The translations under genes were made by a program, and so were the position numbers. Below the pieces are notes generated by a model. The model was not told the DNA's origin, ran no database searches, and saw nothing but the letters and a program-made list of their open reading frames with translations. A stretch of 64,000 nucleotides of DNA from Treponema sp. (GTDB taxonomy: Bacteria; Spirochaetota; Spirochaetia; Treponematales; Treponemataceae), in NCBI GenBank assembly GCA_016286535.1, contig JAEESZ010000001.1:245643-309642 (forward strand), given 5' to 3'. How positions within the stretch are numbered: the first letter of the stretch is position 1; each line of letters opens with the position of its first letter. Positions 9,118-17,419 of this stretch are shown in pieces.

Positions 9118-10779
9118 ATGATGACTGATGCACAGAAAACTTTAGACAATATTACAACACCAGTTTTAGTAGCAGAACCAGTTAAAAACGAAAAAGAGGA
9201 AATCACAAGTTTTGTAATAGCCTACACAAACCGGGCTATGGATGAATTGAGCGAAAACTCTTACACAAAAGGTAAAAGCTGGTCAGATATAGAAGATAAA
9301 GTCCCCGTGCAGCTGCCCTGGTATAAACTTCTTATTCAGACTGCCAGAAATCAGATTCCTCAGAATTACACTTTTTTTTCTGCAAGGAATAATGCCTGGT
9401 ACAAGGTTGATTTTTCCCTCCTTCCAGACCAGAATATTTCCATACTATTTACCAACATTACGGCAGAAATGACTTATGCCAGAAAATTAAAGGAAGCAAT
9501 TTCAAAAGATCCTTTAACCGGCCTTCCAAACAGAACCGGCTTTTCTGACGATCTTGATATCTGCATTGAAAACTGCCGCTTTCAGCAAAAATATGCAGGC
9601 GTCTTTATTCTTGATATAGATAATCTTAAAAACATAAACGAATCTTCAGGTTCAAAGGCCGGAGACCAGGCCATAATCAGCGTTGCAGAAATCCTGAAAC
9701 GCTTTGAAAGAGACACAATTCATTCTTACCGCTACGGAGATGATGAGTTTGCAGTTTTAATTTCAAACCAGAATTATCTGGATGCAATTTTGACCATCAG
9801 CGATTCAATTTTTGACTGCTTCCAGATGGAAAAAATCCAGATTTCCGGCGGTATTTCAATTTTTCCTTTTAATACAGAACAAAAGGAAGAATTAATCCGC
9901 TTTTCGAACATGGCAGTTCATTACTCTAAACAAAACGGCAAAAACTGCATAAGCATTTTTGAACCGGAAATGCAGAGAAGATTCATTCAAAAGCTTACCA
10001 TACAGAGTAAAATGGCCGCCGCCATTACAGAATGCAATTTTGAACAGTATTACCAGCCCCAGTTTGATGTAAGCAGCGGAAAATTACGGGGTTTTGAAGC
10101 CTTAATCCGCTGGACCGACGATGAACTTGGAGAAATTCCACCATCAGTTTTTATTCCTCTTGCAGAAGAATCAAACCTTATTATTCCAATTGGCCGCTGG
10201 GTTTTGCAGACTGCCCTTTCTACCCTTAAAAACTGGCAGAAAAAATATAATTTTAACGGAATTATTTCTGTAAACGTTTCTCCAATCCAGCTTGCCCAGG
10301 AAGAATTTATTTATGAACTGCAGTCTTTAATCCGCTCAAACGGAATAAATCCAAATCTTGTAGAAATTGAAATTACAGAAGGCGTAATGCTTCATAATAT
10401 GGAAGAAGCCATAGAAAAACTTAAGGCCATTCAGGATATGGGAGTGCGGGTTTCTCTTGATGACTTTGGAACAGGCTACTCTTCATTAAGTTATCTGCAG
10501 GCACTTCCATTAAATACCTTAAAAATAGATAAATCTTTTATTCAGGATATCTGTTCCTCTGACGGAATTCAGGCAAACATAACCAGTTCAATAATCACCA
10601 TGGTTGCCCGAATGGGACTTGAAACAATTGCAGAAGGAGTTGAAGACATTAATCAGTTTGAGCTTCTGAGTAAATTCCACTGCAATGTTATACAGGGCTT
10701 TTTACAGGGAAAACCTATGCCCTTTGATATGTGCGACTCTTTCCTTGCGGGCGACACAAAGGCCTTGTTAAAGAACTAA
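9118..10779 (+). CDS. PAS-like/GGDEF/EAL cyclic-di-GMP protein with variant GDDEF motif
   Basis: A 553-residue cytoplasmic protein. Residues 1-120 resemble a PAS sensor domain, 125-285 a GGDEF domain and 295-545 an EAL domain. The GGDEF signature reads GDDEF (residues 207-211), with Asp replacing the second Gly, so diguanylate cyclase activity is doubtful and it may bind GTP as a regulatory domain. The EAL domain looks complete: FEALIRW (E326), the DDFGTGYSSLSYL loop and IAEGVED are all present, so it should hydrolyse cyclic-di-GMP. It probably lowers c-di-GMP in response to a signal sensed by the PAS part. It is followed at 13 bp by the OmpA-family gene. Confidence 0.92.
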   Translation: MMTDAQKTLDNITTPVLVAEPVKNEKEEITSFVIAYTNRAMDELSENSYTKGKSWSDIEDKVPVQLPWYKLLIQTARNQIPQNYTFFSARNNAWYKVDFSLLPDQNISILFTNITAEMTYARKLKEAISKDPLTGLPNRTGFSDDLDICIENCRFQQKYAGVFILDIDNLKNINESSGSKAGDQAIISVAEILKRFERDTIHSYRYGDDEFAVLISNQNYLDAILTISDSIFDCFQMEKIQISGGISIFPFNTEQKEELIRFSNMAVHYSKQNGKNCISIFEPEMQRRFIQKLTIQSKMAAAITECNFEQYYQPQFDVSSGKLRGFEALIRWTDDELGEIPPSVFIPLAEESNLIIPIGRWVLQTALSTLKNWQKKYNFNGIISVNVSPIQLAQEEFIYELQSLIRSNGINPNLVEIEITEGVMLHNMEEAIEKLKAIQDMGVRVSLDDFGTGYSSLSYLQALPLNTLKIDKSFIQDICSSDGIQANITSSIITMVARMGLETIAEGVEDINQFELLSKFHCNVIQGFLQGKPMPFDMCDSFLAGDTKALLKN

Positions 10780-10792
10780 AAAGGATGGATTT

Positions 10793-12019
10793 ATGAAAAA
10801 TCTTAAAAAGCTTGGATTTTCTCTTTTATGCTTATCTTTATTTTCTTCTGTTTTTTGTCAGGAAAGCGAAGAAGCTTATTTACTGGAATTTAAGCAGCAC
10901 AAGGGAGATTCTGTAAGCCACGTTGCCACTGTGGAAGAAGAAGCCTATATGAACGGTTATTTAAATAACCGTACTCAGTTTATAAACAGAACTTCTACCA
11001 CCATAAAAGATATTCTTGATAACAAAGATGCAAGACTTTTAACCAAATACATGATTACCCAGAACAGTCTGCTCAATTCCAGCGGCGCTTTTTTAAGCTG
11101 GGGAGAAGAAGATTCTGTAGAAATTTCAAGAAGTGCAGATGGTAAATTATATGACTCAAACAATGCTTTTTTGCCTACCGTTCAGTCTGTACCATCCTTC
11201 CCCTCTTATAAAGTAAAACCCGGTGATTCCTGGGAAGCAGAAGGAAGAGAAGTTCACGACTGCAAAGATTTATTTTCCATGGATTGTGCAATAGAAATCC
11301 CCTTTACTGCAAAATATACTTTTTCCGGTAAAGAAACTTATAATGACAGCGAAGTTTTTATAATCAATGTTTACTATGAACTTTACCAGGATGCAGAAAA
11401 AGAAGGTCTTTACCAGGGCACTTATTATGCAGGCACTACCGGCTATGCAAAAGAAAAAATCTACTGGGATAACGAAAGGGGCGACCTTGCCTTTTATACA
11501 GAGGAATTCGAAATCACCATGTATGATATAAGGGGCTTTCGATACACTTTCCACGGAAGTGCAAACGGCGAAGTTACAGAATATAAATCTTTAAATGATG
11601 ATTACAACCTGAAAAAAATTAACGACACCGTAAAAGAACTCGATTTGAACAATGTTTCTGTAAAAAAAGGAGAAAAAGGTTTAACAATCAGTCTTGATAA
11701 CATCCAGTTTGAACCAGATTCAAACGTCCTTCTGGAATCAGAGAAAATTAAACTGCAGAAAATCGGCGAAATCTTAAAAGAATATTCCAATGATCTTTTA
11801 ATTACCGGCCACTGCGCAGAAAGAGGAAGCGTAAAGGCAAGAGAAGCCCTTAGCGTAGAAAGAGCTGTAAGTGTTGCTGAGTATCTCAAGCATCTTGGAA
11901 TAAGGGATGAATATCATATTTTTACAGAAGGCAAGGGTTCCCGACAGCCTATAGCAAGCAATGCAACAGAAGCCGGCAGGGCAAAAAACCGCCGTGTAGA
12001 AATCACCTTAATGGATTAG
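10793..12019 (+). CDS. OmpA-family peptidoglycan-associated protein
   Basis: A 408-residue exported protein with a signal peptide (MKNLKKLGFSLLCLSLFSSVFC, cleavage near QES). The central 240 residues have no recognised domain. The last about 110 residues form an OmpA C-terminal domain: IQFEPDSNVLL, ITGHCAERGS, a helix with ERAVSVAEYLKHLGI and EGKGSRQPI, ending with NRRVEITL. This domain binds peptidoglycan non-covalently and tethers the outer membrane or a surface protein to the wall. The start is supported by AAGGATGG upstream. It is likely co-transcribed with the PAS-GGDEF-EAL gene. Confidence 0.88.
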   Translation: MKNLKKLGFSLLCLSLFSSVFCQESEEAYLLEFKQHKGDSVSHVATVEEEAYMNGYLNNRTQFINRTSTTIKDILDNKDARLLTKYMITQNSLLNSSGAFLSWGEEDSVEISRSADGKLYDSNNAFLPTVQSVPSFPSYKVKPGDSWEAEGREVHDCKDLFSMDCAIEIPFTAKYTFSGKETYNDSEVFIINVYYELYQDAEKEGLYQGTYYAGTTGYAKEKIYWDNERGDLAFYTEEFEITMYDIRGFRYTFHGSANGEVTEYKSLNDDYNLKKINDTVKELDLNNVSVKKGEKGLTISLDNIQFEPDSNVLLESEKIKLQKIGEILKEYSNDLLITGHCAERGSVKAREALSVERAVSVAEYLKHLGIRDEYHIFTEGKGSRQPIASNATEAGRAKNRRVEITLMD

Positions 12020-12031
12020 CTTTTTTCCGGA

Positions 12032-12060
12032 TTGTAAAAAAATCAAAAATTCCTTAAAAT
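12032..12060 (+). promoter_or_regulatory. Promoter of hisHF, leaderless layout
   Basis: TTGTAA (12032-12037), 17 bp, then TAAAAT (12055-12060). The hisH ATG at 12069 is eight bases further, so the expected transcription start is within a few bases of the ATG. No Shine-Dalgarno sequence precedes the ATG. Confidence 0.5.
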
Positions 12061-12068
12061 TACTAACC

Positions 12069-12689
12069 ATGATTGGAATTGTTGATTACAACGCCGGAAA
12101 CATAACCAGCGTACAGAGGGCCTTAAACTTCTTAGGCATAGAAAATATTCTTTCTAAAAATCCTTGTGAATTAGAAAAATGTTCAAAACTGATTTTTCCC
12201 GGAGTTGGAGACGCCGCATACGCAATGAAGGAGCTCAAAGCTTCCGGCTTCGACACTTTTCTTAAAGACTGGAATAAAGAAAACAAGGGCATTTTAGGCA
12301 TCTGCCTTGGCTCTCAGATTATTTTTGAACTTTCAGAAGAAGGAAACACTCCCTGCCTTGGACTTGTAGAAGGTTCAATCAAACATTTTTATACTATAGA
12401 TCCTTCCCTCAAAGAAAAAGAAATCAAAGTTCCACATATGGGCTGGAATAACCTGGATTTTGACCCGGCCTGCCCTATCTTAAAAGATATTCGAAAAGAC
12501 GCAAATTTTTACTTTGTACATTCTTATGTTATCTGCCCAAAAGATTCAGCTGTAATAAAGGCAAGTGCAGATTACGGAATAAAAGTTCCCTCTGTAATTC
12601 AAAAGGGAAATCTCTATGCCTGCCAGTTTCATCCCGAAAAATCAGGAAAAGACGGCTTAAAAATTCTGGAGAACTACTGCAATGCTTAA
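12069..12689 (+). CDS. hisH: Imidazole glycerol phosphate synthase, glutamine amidotransferase subunit
   Basis: A 206-residue class I glutamine amidotransferase. The nucleophile Cys79 lies in GICLGSQ and the His188/Glu190 pair in CQFHPEK, completing the triad; the N-terminus MIGIVDYNAGN is typical of HisH. It releases ammonia from glutamine and passes it to HisF to make imidazole glycerol phosphate and AICAR in histidine biosynthesis. It overlaps hisF by 8 bp, so the subunits are made together. No other his gene is in the window, which leaves open a use outside histidine synthesis, as seen for some orphan HisH/HisF-type pairs. Confidence 0.95.
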   Translation: MIGIVDYNAGNITSVQRALNFLGIENILSKNPCELEKCSKLIFPGVGDAAYAMKELKASGFDTFLKDWNKENKGILGICLGSQIIFELSEEGNTPCLGLVEGSIKHFYTIDPSLKEKEIKVPHMGWNNLDFDPACPILKDIRKDANFYFVHSYVICPKDSAVIKASADYGIKVPSVIQKGNLYACQFHPEKSGKDGLKILENYCNA

Positions 12690-13446
12690 AAAAAGAATTA
12701 TTGTTTGTTTAGATGTAAAAGACGGCCGTACAACAAAAGGTGTAAAGTTTCAGAATAATATTGATATTGGCGACCCGGTAGAAATGGCAGCAGAGTATTA
12801 CAGACAGGGCGTTGATGAACTTGTTTTTTACGATATTATTGCTTCGGCAAGAGGCAGAGGCCCAATTCTTGATTTAATTTCAAGAGTTGCTTCCCAGGTA
12901 TTTATTCCCTTTTGTGTCGGCGGTGGAATCGGCAGCATAGATGATATTCGTTCTACAATTCTTGCAGGCGCAGAAAAAGTAAGTCTCAACAGTCAAGCTG
13001 TAAAAAATCCTTCCTTAATTACAGAAGGAGCCCGCATTTTTGGAAATCAGTGTATTGTTCTGGGAATGGATGTCCGCAAAGATCCTACAAAACCAAGTGG
13101 CTACGGAACCACAATCCACGGCGGAAGAATAGACACAGGATTAGATGCACTTGAATGGGCGAAAAAAGGTGTTGAGCTTGGCGCCGGAGAAATTGTCCTT
13201 AATTCTATGGATGCAGATGGAACAAAAAATGGCTATGATATTGAACTCACAAAAATGATTGCAGAAAATGTGCCGGTTCCTGTAATTGCCTCTGGTGGCG
13301 GCGGAACTCCTCAGCATCTTGCCGATGTTCTTACAGAAGGAAAAGCTGATGCAGCCCTTATTGCAACCATGGTTCACAGCGGAAAATATACTGTAGGCGG
13401 CATAAAAGAAGATTTGAGCCGGGCAGGCATTCCTGTAAGACTCTAG
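12682..13446 (+). CDS. hisF: Imidazole glycerol phosphate synthase, cyclase subunit
   Basis: A 254-residue (beta/alpha)8 barrel of normal length. The catalytic aspartates are present: Asp11 in CLDVKDGR and Asp130 in VLGMDVRK. The phosphate-binding loops ([15 protein letters not shown]) and [13 protein letters not shown] are also intact. It closes the imidazole ring using ammonia channelled from HisH. The start overlaps the hisH stop by 8 bp. Small differences from the usual wording ([16 protein letters not shown]) suggest a divergent branch but no loss of function. Confidence 0.95.
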   Translation: MLKKRIIVCLDVKDGRTTKGVKFQNNIDIGDPVEMAAEYYRQGVDELVFYDIIASARGRGPILDLISRVASQVFIPFCVGGGIGSIDDIRSTILAGAEKVSLNSQAVKNPSLITEGARIFGNQCIVLGMDVRKDPTKPSGYGTTIHGGRIDTGLDALEWAKKGVELGAGEIVLNSMDADGTKNGYDIELTKMIAENVPVPVIASGGGGTPQHLADVLTEGKADAALIATMVHSGKYTVGGIKEDLSRAGIPVRL

Positions 13447-13559
13447 ATTTTCCATTTTAAGGCTCTATTTTTTAAAGTTTAAAAAAGATAAATCCCCTAT
13501 CCTTTTCTCAAGGTTTCCGTGTTAAAATGTTCCTATTCAATTTTACAGGAGTAAATTAA

Positions 13560-14900
13560 ATGAACAGGAATTTTAAACTTTTTACAGCATTTTTATGCTT
13601 TTTCCTTATTTTTTCATCAGTTTTCTCTGCTTCAAAAAAAGACAAGAAAACACTTTTATGGACAGATGAAAAAGTTCCCTCTATTAAAGAAAGTTATAAA
13701 GACATTTTTGATTCTTTTGGTATTGCCTGCGAGTACAAGCCCTGGAACAGAAACTTTGGAGAGCTTCAGTCTCCTAAGGTAAGGGAAGGCCTTTCAAAAC
13801 ATGCAGATTCCATTACCATGGGCAACGAATTCAAACCGGATTCTATTATTGGTATTCCATGGGGACAGACAAAGGCTGTTTTATCAGGTAAAAAATTTAC
13901 CGCCAGCAACGGACTTACAATAGATGTTCCATCCCTTAAAGGTTTAAGCAGAATGCAGACAATTCTTAAGGACGCTTCTTCTGCCGGCTTAAAAATGAGA
14001 GGCCACGTTCTTACCTGGCATTCTCAGACTCCGGAAGCCTTTTTCAGAGAGAATTTTGATGCAAATAAACCTCTTGTAGACAAAGAAACAATGACTGCCC
14101 GCCACGAATGGTACATTAAAAGCGTTCTGGAAGCGGTTGCCGAATGGGAAGCAGCAAACGGCTATGGTCCCGGCAATCACCTTGTATGGGCCTGGGATGT
14201 TGTAAACGAAGCCATGGCAGATGATGCCCAGAGAGTTTATACCGGTGATAAGCAGAACTGGCTCAGAGGTTCAACCGGCGGTACAAAAGACAAAAAACCT
14301 TCGGAAGGGGGTTCACGCTGGTATCAGATTTACGGCAGCGAAGAATTTATTGTAAATGCCTTCCGTTTTGCAAATGCCTATGCCCCAGCAGACGTAAAAC
14401 TCTGCTACAATGATTACAACGAATATATGGATTATGGTAACGGCTGGAAAACTTCGGCCATCCTTCATCTTACAGAAGTTTTAAGAGACGCTCCTGCTCA
14501 AAAAGTTGATGGACGCGAGGTAAAACCAAGACTTGATGTAATTGGAATGCAATCTCATGTTGGTAACACCTGGCCCGGAGTAAAAGGTTATGAAAACGCC
14601 TTAAAACGCTTTTTACAGGCTGGCTATGATGTTCATGTAACAGAAATTGACATTGCCGCAAAAAGCCCTTCAGAAGCCGCAAAACTTTACGGCGAATACT
14701 TTAACATGCTTAAAAATTACGGCAAAAAATACAGCGGCGACCATCACATTACAAACGTAACAGTATGGGGCATAAGCAATCAGGAATCATGGATTGGCAA
14801 TAACGGCAGCCAGTACCCTCTCCTTTTTGACAGAAAAGAAACAGATTATTATCCCAACGATGCTTTCTACTCTGTAATTAATGCAGCCTTAGAAAACTAA
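13560..14900 (+). CDS. Secreted GH10 endo-beta-1,4-xylanase
   Basis: A 446-residue protein with a signal peptide (cleavage near VFSA-SKK), so probably periplasmic or secreted. The GH10 barrel runs from about residue 75 to the end. The acid/base is Glu217 in WDVVNEA and the nucleophile Glu362 in VTEIDIA; RGHVLTWHSQTP and CYNDYNEY line the substrate cleft. It should cleave internal bonds of xylan. AGGAG eight bases before the ATG fixes the start. The paralogous GH10 lipoprotein gene follows at 27 bp, so the two are likely co-expressed. There is no separate carbohydrate-binding module. Confidence 0.95.
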   Translation: MNRNFKLFTAFLCFFLIFSSVFSASKKDKKTLLWTDEKVPSIKESYKDIFDSFGIACEYKPWNRNFGELQSPKVREGLSKHADSITMGNEFKPDSIIGIPWGQTKAVLSGKKFTASNGLTIDVPSLKGLSRMQTILKDASSAGLKMRGHVLTWHSQTPEAFFRENFDANKPLVDKETMTARHEWYIKSVLEAVAEWEAANGYGPGNHLVWAWDVVNEAMADDAQRVYTGDKQNWLRGSTGGTKDKKPSEGGSRWYQIYGSEEFIVNAFRFANAYAPADVKLCYNDYNEYMDYGNGWKTSAILHLTEVLRDAPAQKVDGREVKPRLDVIGMQSHVGNTWPGVKGYENALKRFLQAGYDVHVTEIDIAAKSPSEAAKLYGEYFNMLKNYGKKYSGDHHITNVTVWGISNQESWIGNNGSQYPLLFDRKETDYYPNDAFYSVINAALEN

Positions 14901-14927
14901 AGCATTTGCTAATTAAACGGAGGTTAT

Positions 14928-16706
14928 ATGAAAAAAATATACAGAATCCTTTCCGGACTACTCTTAGCAGGCCTCTTCACTTTTACAGCCTGTAAGCCGG
15001 AGGTAAAAAAGAACGAGATTACTTATGCAATTAAAATTAATGGAAGTTCACTTGCTGAAAGTTCAAATGAGTTTGTAAAAATTGATTTATCAGATTTTGC
15101 AGGAAAAACTGTAGAAGTTGATTTATCAACAACAATGTGTGTAGAAAATTCAGGTGATAGTGCTAACCTCATGTGGCAAATCAACACAGGGAACTCAAAA
15201 TATCCAATAATTGCAAGCAAAACTTTTGAAAACGGAACTACAGCTTACACGAGCGTTTCAGGTTCTAAAACCGGAGATAATGCAATTGAATTAGGTTCTA
15301 ATCCTTATTTTTACTTAAGCACATATAACTTAACCCCTGCAAATCTTGTTATTTATCTGAAATTTTTCTCTCTTGTTATTACCCCTGCTGATGAAGATGC
15401 TGTTTCATATAAAGTTTCAGATCTGACAGGAGATGAAAATGCAATTACAACAGGAACCATAACTGACTCAACAACATGGCTTGACGTAGCTTCTCTAAAA
15501 GAAACCTTTGTTGATGGAGGTTATTTTGATCGCTTTGGCCTTGCATGTGAAGTTTCTGAACTTGGAGTTAAGACAACTGCAGAAGGACTTTTATACCATG
15601 CAAATACTACAACTCCAGGAAATGAATTAAAACCTCAGTTTATCTTCTGGCAATACTCAAGTCCTTCACACACAGCAACATTCACAGCCTCTAATGGAAA
15701 AACAATTTATGTTCCAGACACAATTAACTTTTCTATAAAAATGGATCCATATCTAGAAGCCGCAAAAGCTGCAGGGATACAGATTCGCGGTCATGTTTTA
15801 ACCTGGCACTCTCAAACACCAGACTGGTTCTTTACAGAAGACTATGCTTATGATGTTACAACAGATTCAGATGGAAATCCTACAAATCTTGTAGATGAAG
15901 AAACCATGACAGCCCGTCACGAATGGTATATTAAATCAGTTCTTGAACACGTTGCAGAATGGGAAGCTGCAAACGGATATGGAGAAGGAAATCATTTAAT
16001 TTATTCATGGGATGTTGTAAACGAGGCTGTTGCAGATGACGCTCAAGATTCAGACACAAATTACTTACGAGGTTCAACAACAAATACTAAGGGCGGCTCA
16101 CGCTGGTATCAGATTTACGAAGATGAGGAATTTATTATCAATGCCTTCCGCTTTGCAAATGCATATGCTCCAAGTGATGTAACTCTCTGTTACAACGATT
16201 ATAATGAATACTTAAACTATAGTGGAGAAAATAACGCAGGAGCATGGAAAACTAAGGGTATTGTAAGACTTTTGAATGCCGTAAAAAATGGAGAAGCACA
16301 AACTGTAAACGGAAAATCTACAGAGCCACGAATTGATGCAATGGGAATGCAGTCACACGTTGAACCTTCATGGATGTCAGTTTCTTCATATGAAGGAGCT
16401 CTAAAAACATTCCTGGCCTTAGACCTTGATGTTCAGGTTACAGAATTTGATATAGCAACTACTATAGAAGATGATACAGATAACTGGGAAGCTTACTTTA
16501 ATATGTTCCTGAAATACAGTAAAAAAGGTTCTGAAATTTCAAAATACAATGGTCACCATATCACAGGCTTTACAATCTGGGGCATAAATGATGAAAATTC
16601 ATGGATTAGTAAAAACGGAACTCAGTATCCTTTGCTATTTACTAAATCAGGAAGCTCATATATTCCAAAAGAATGTTTTTATTCTGTTGTGAACAGCGTA
16701 AAATAA
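14928..16706 (+). CDS. GH10 endo-beta-1,4-xylanase lipoprotein with N-terminal accessory domain
   Basis: A 592-residue lipoprotein: signal peptide, then FTAC with lipidated Cys22. Residues about 30-160 form a beta-rich domain (KIDLSDFAGKTVEVDLS, FYLSTYNLTPANL) that looks like a carbohydrate-binding-type sandwich, not assigned to a family. The GH10 catalytic domain covers about 185-592, with acid/base Glu366 (WDVVNEA) and nucleophile Glu506 (VTEFDIA). Long identical blocks are shared with the preceding xylanase (MTARHEWYIKSVLE, VAEWEAANGYG), so the pair arose by duplication. The lipid anchor suggests action at the membrane surface, complementing the freely exported first enzyme. Start supported by GGAGG. 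Confidence 0.95.
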   Translation: MKKIYRILSGLLLAGLFTFTACKPEVKKNEITYAIKINGSSLAESSNEFVKIDLSDFAGKTVEVDLSTTMCVENSGDSANLMWQINTGNSKYPIIASKTFENGTTAYTSVSGSKTGDNAIELGSNPYFYLSTYNLTPANLVIYLKFFSLVITPADEDAVSYKVSDLTGDENAITTGTITDSTTWLDVASLKETFVDGGYFDRFGLACEVSELGVKTTAEGLLYHANTTTPGNELKPQFIFWQYSSPSHTATFTASNGKTIYVPDTINFSIKMDPYLEAAKAAGIQIRGHVLTWHSQTPDWFFTEDYAYDVTTDSDGNPTNLVDEETMTARHEWYIKSVLEHVAEWEAANGYGEGNHLIYSWDVVNEAVADDAQDSDTNYLRGSTTNTKGGSRWYQIYEDEEFIINAFRFANAYAPSDVTLCYNDYNEYLNYSGENNAGAWKTKGIVRLLNAVKNGEAQTVNGKSTEPRIDAMGMQSHVEPSWMSVSSYEGALKTFLALDLDVQVTEFDIATTIEDDTDNWEAYFNMFLKYSKKGSEISKYNGHHITGFTIWGINDENSWISKNGTQYPLLFTKSGSSYIPKECFYSVVNSVK

Positions 16707-16708
16707 GC

Positions 16709-17110
16709 TTAATCAACCCTATATCTTGCCCTTGATGTTTCTGTTTCAAAAACGTCAACGGCAAAAAGGACTGGACTTTCTTTTTCTTTAGAGAAGCTTA
16801 AATCCAGTCCTTCTTTTTTTAACTCGTCAATAATTCCATCATAAATATACATGGCAATTCTTTCGGCACTGGGATTCTGTTCAAAAAGGTCAAAATCATT
16901 AAGATTTGTGTGATCTAGCTTTTTGCAAACTGAGCGCAGGGCAGCTTTTAATTTAGAAAAATCCAGAAGCATTCCCCCTTCATTTAACTTAGGCCCGCGA
17001 ACATGAGCATAAACTTTATAATTATGACCGTGCAGATTTTCGCACTTTCCATTGTAATCTCTTAAAAAATGAGCTGCAGCAAAATCAGCTTCTACTCTAA
17101 CTTCAAACAT
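16709..17110 (-). CDS. queD: 6-carboxytetrahydropterin synthase
   Basis: A 133-residue T-fold protein. The zinc ligands are in the N-terminal AAAHFL and in NLHGHNY; the catalytic Cys of GKCENLHGH and the later LDHTNLND and NPSAERIA motifs match QueD. It converts dihydroneopterin triphosphate to 6-carboxytetrahydropterin, the second step of the queuosine tRNA modification pathway. The rest of the pathway is not in the window. It is a single-gene unit, convergent with the second xylanase (two bases between stops), and its promoter predicts a leaderless transcript. Confidence 0.93.
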   Translation of the reverse strand: MFEVRVEADFAAAHFLRDYNGKCENLHGHNYKVYAHVRGPKLNEGGMLLDFSKLKAALRSVCKKLDHTNLNDFDLFEQNPSAERIAMYIYDGIIDELKKEGLDLSFSKEKESPVLFAVDVFETETSRARYRVD

Positions 17111-17116
17111 ATGTGC

Positions 17117-17145
17117 ATTATAACAAGATAAAGAGACCTCACCAA
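17117..17145 (-). promoter_or_regulatory. Promoter of queD, leaderless layout
   Basis: On the minus strand TTGGTG (17140-17145), a 17-bp spacer and a consensus TATAAT (17117-17122). The ATG at 17110 is only six bases from the -10 box and there is no Shine-Dalgarno sequence. Confidence 0.6.
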
Positions 17146-17163
17146 GAGGGAAAATCAGTCACA

Positions 17164-17361
17164 GGTCAAAGGTATAATACTTAATCCTAATTAAAAAGCT
17201 TCCAGCAAGAACCGTATTTATGCTCCGCCGAGAAGCCTCGACGTTCGCAAAGCTCACTCTGTGTTTTCATTACAGAAAGAATCTTCATTATCGGCTTCAA
17301 CGCTCCGCAAAACACGAACCTTGCTTCCGCTTTATTAATAATTTTCATTATACCTTTGACC
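17164..17361. mobile_element. MITE-like 198-bp element with perfect 15-bp terminal inverted repeats (copy A)
   Basis: This fills most of the 310-bp gap between queD and murE. GGTCAAAGGTATAAT at 17164-17178 is repeated as its exact reverse complement at 17347-17361. The interior (17194-17357) is homologous, in inverted orientation, to the sequence at 32567-32711; shared blocks include TTTATGCTCCGCCGAGAAG, TTACAGAAAGAA and TTCAACGCTCCGCAAAA. No clear target-site duplication is visible at the borders. The size, terminal repeats and second dispersed copy fit a non-autonomous miniature element. A 65-codon frame at 17220-17417 lies partly inside it and is probably not an independent gene. Confidence 0.65.
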
Positions 17362-17384
17362 AGGAATGTCTCCCCCTTTTTAAG

Positions 17385-17413
17385 TTGAAAAAAATAGTTA
17401 ATAATACTATTCT
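17385..17413 (+). promoter_or_regulatory. Promoter of murE, leaderless layout
   Basis: TTGAAA (17385-17390), 17 bp, TATTCT (17408-17413), then the ATG at 17420 six bases later. No Shine-Dalgarno sequence is present between the -10 box and the ATG. A second box (TATAAT, 17413-17418) overlaps but is too close to the ATG to serve it. Confidence 0.4.
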
Positions 17414-17419
17414 ATAATA

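Noticed and set aside
17220..17417. 65-codon frame between queD and murE as a gene
   Set aside because: No ribosome-binding site; it begins inside the repeat element and runs past its end into the murE promoter. It is reported as part of the repeat instead.
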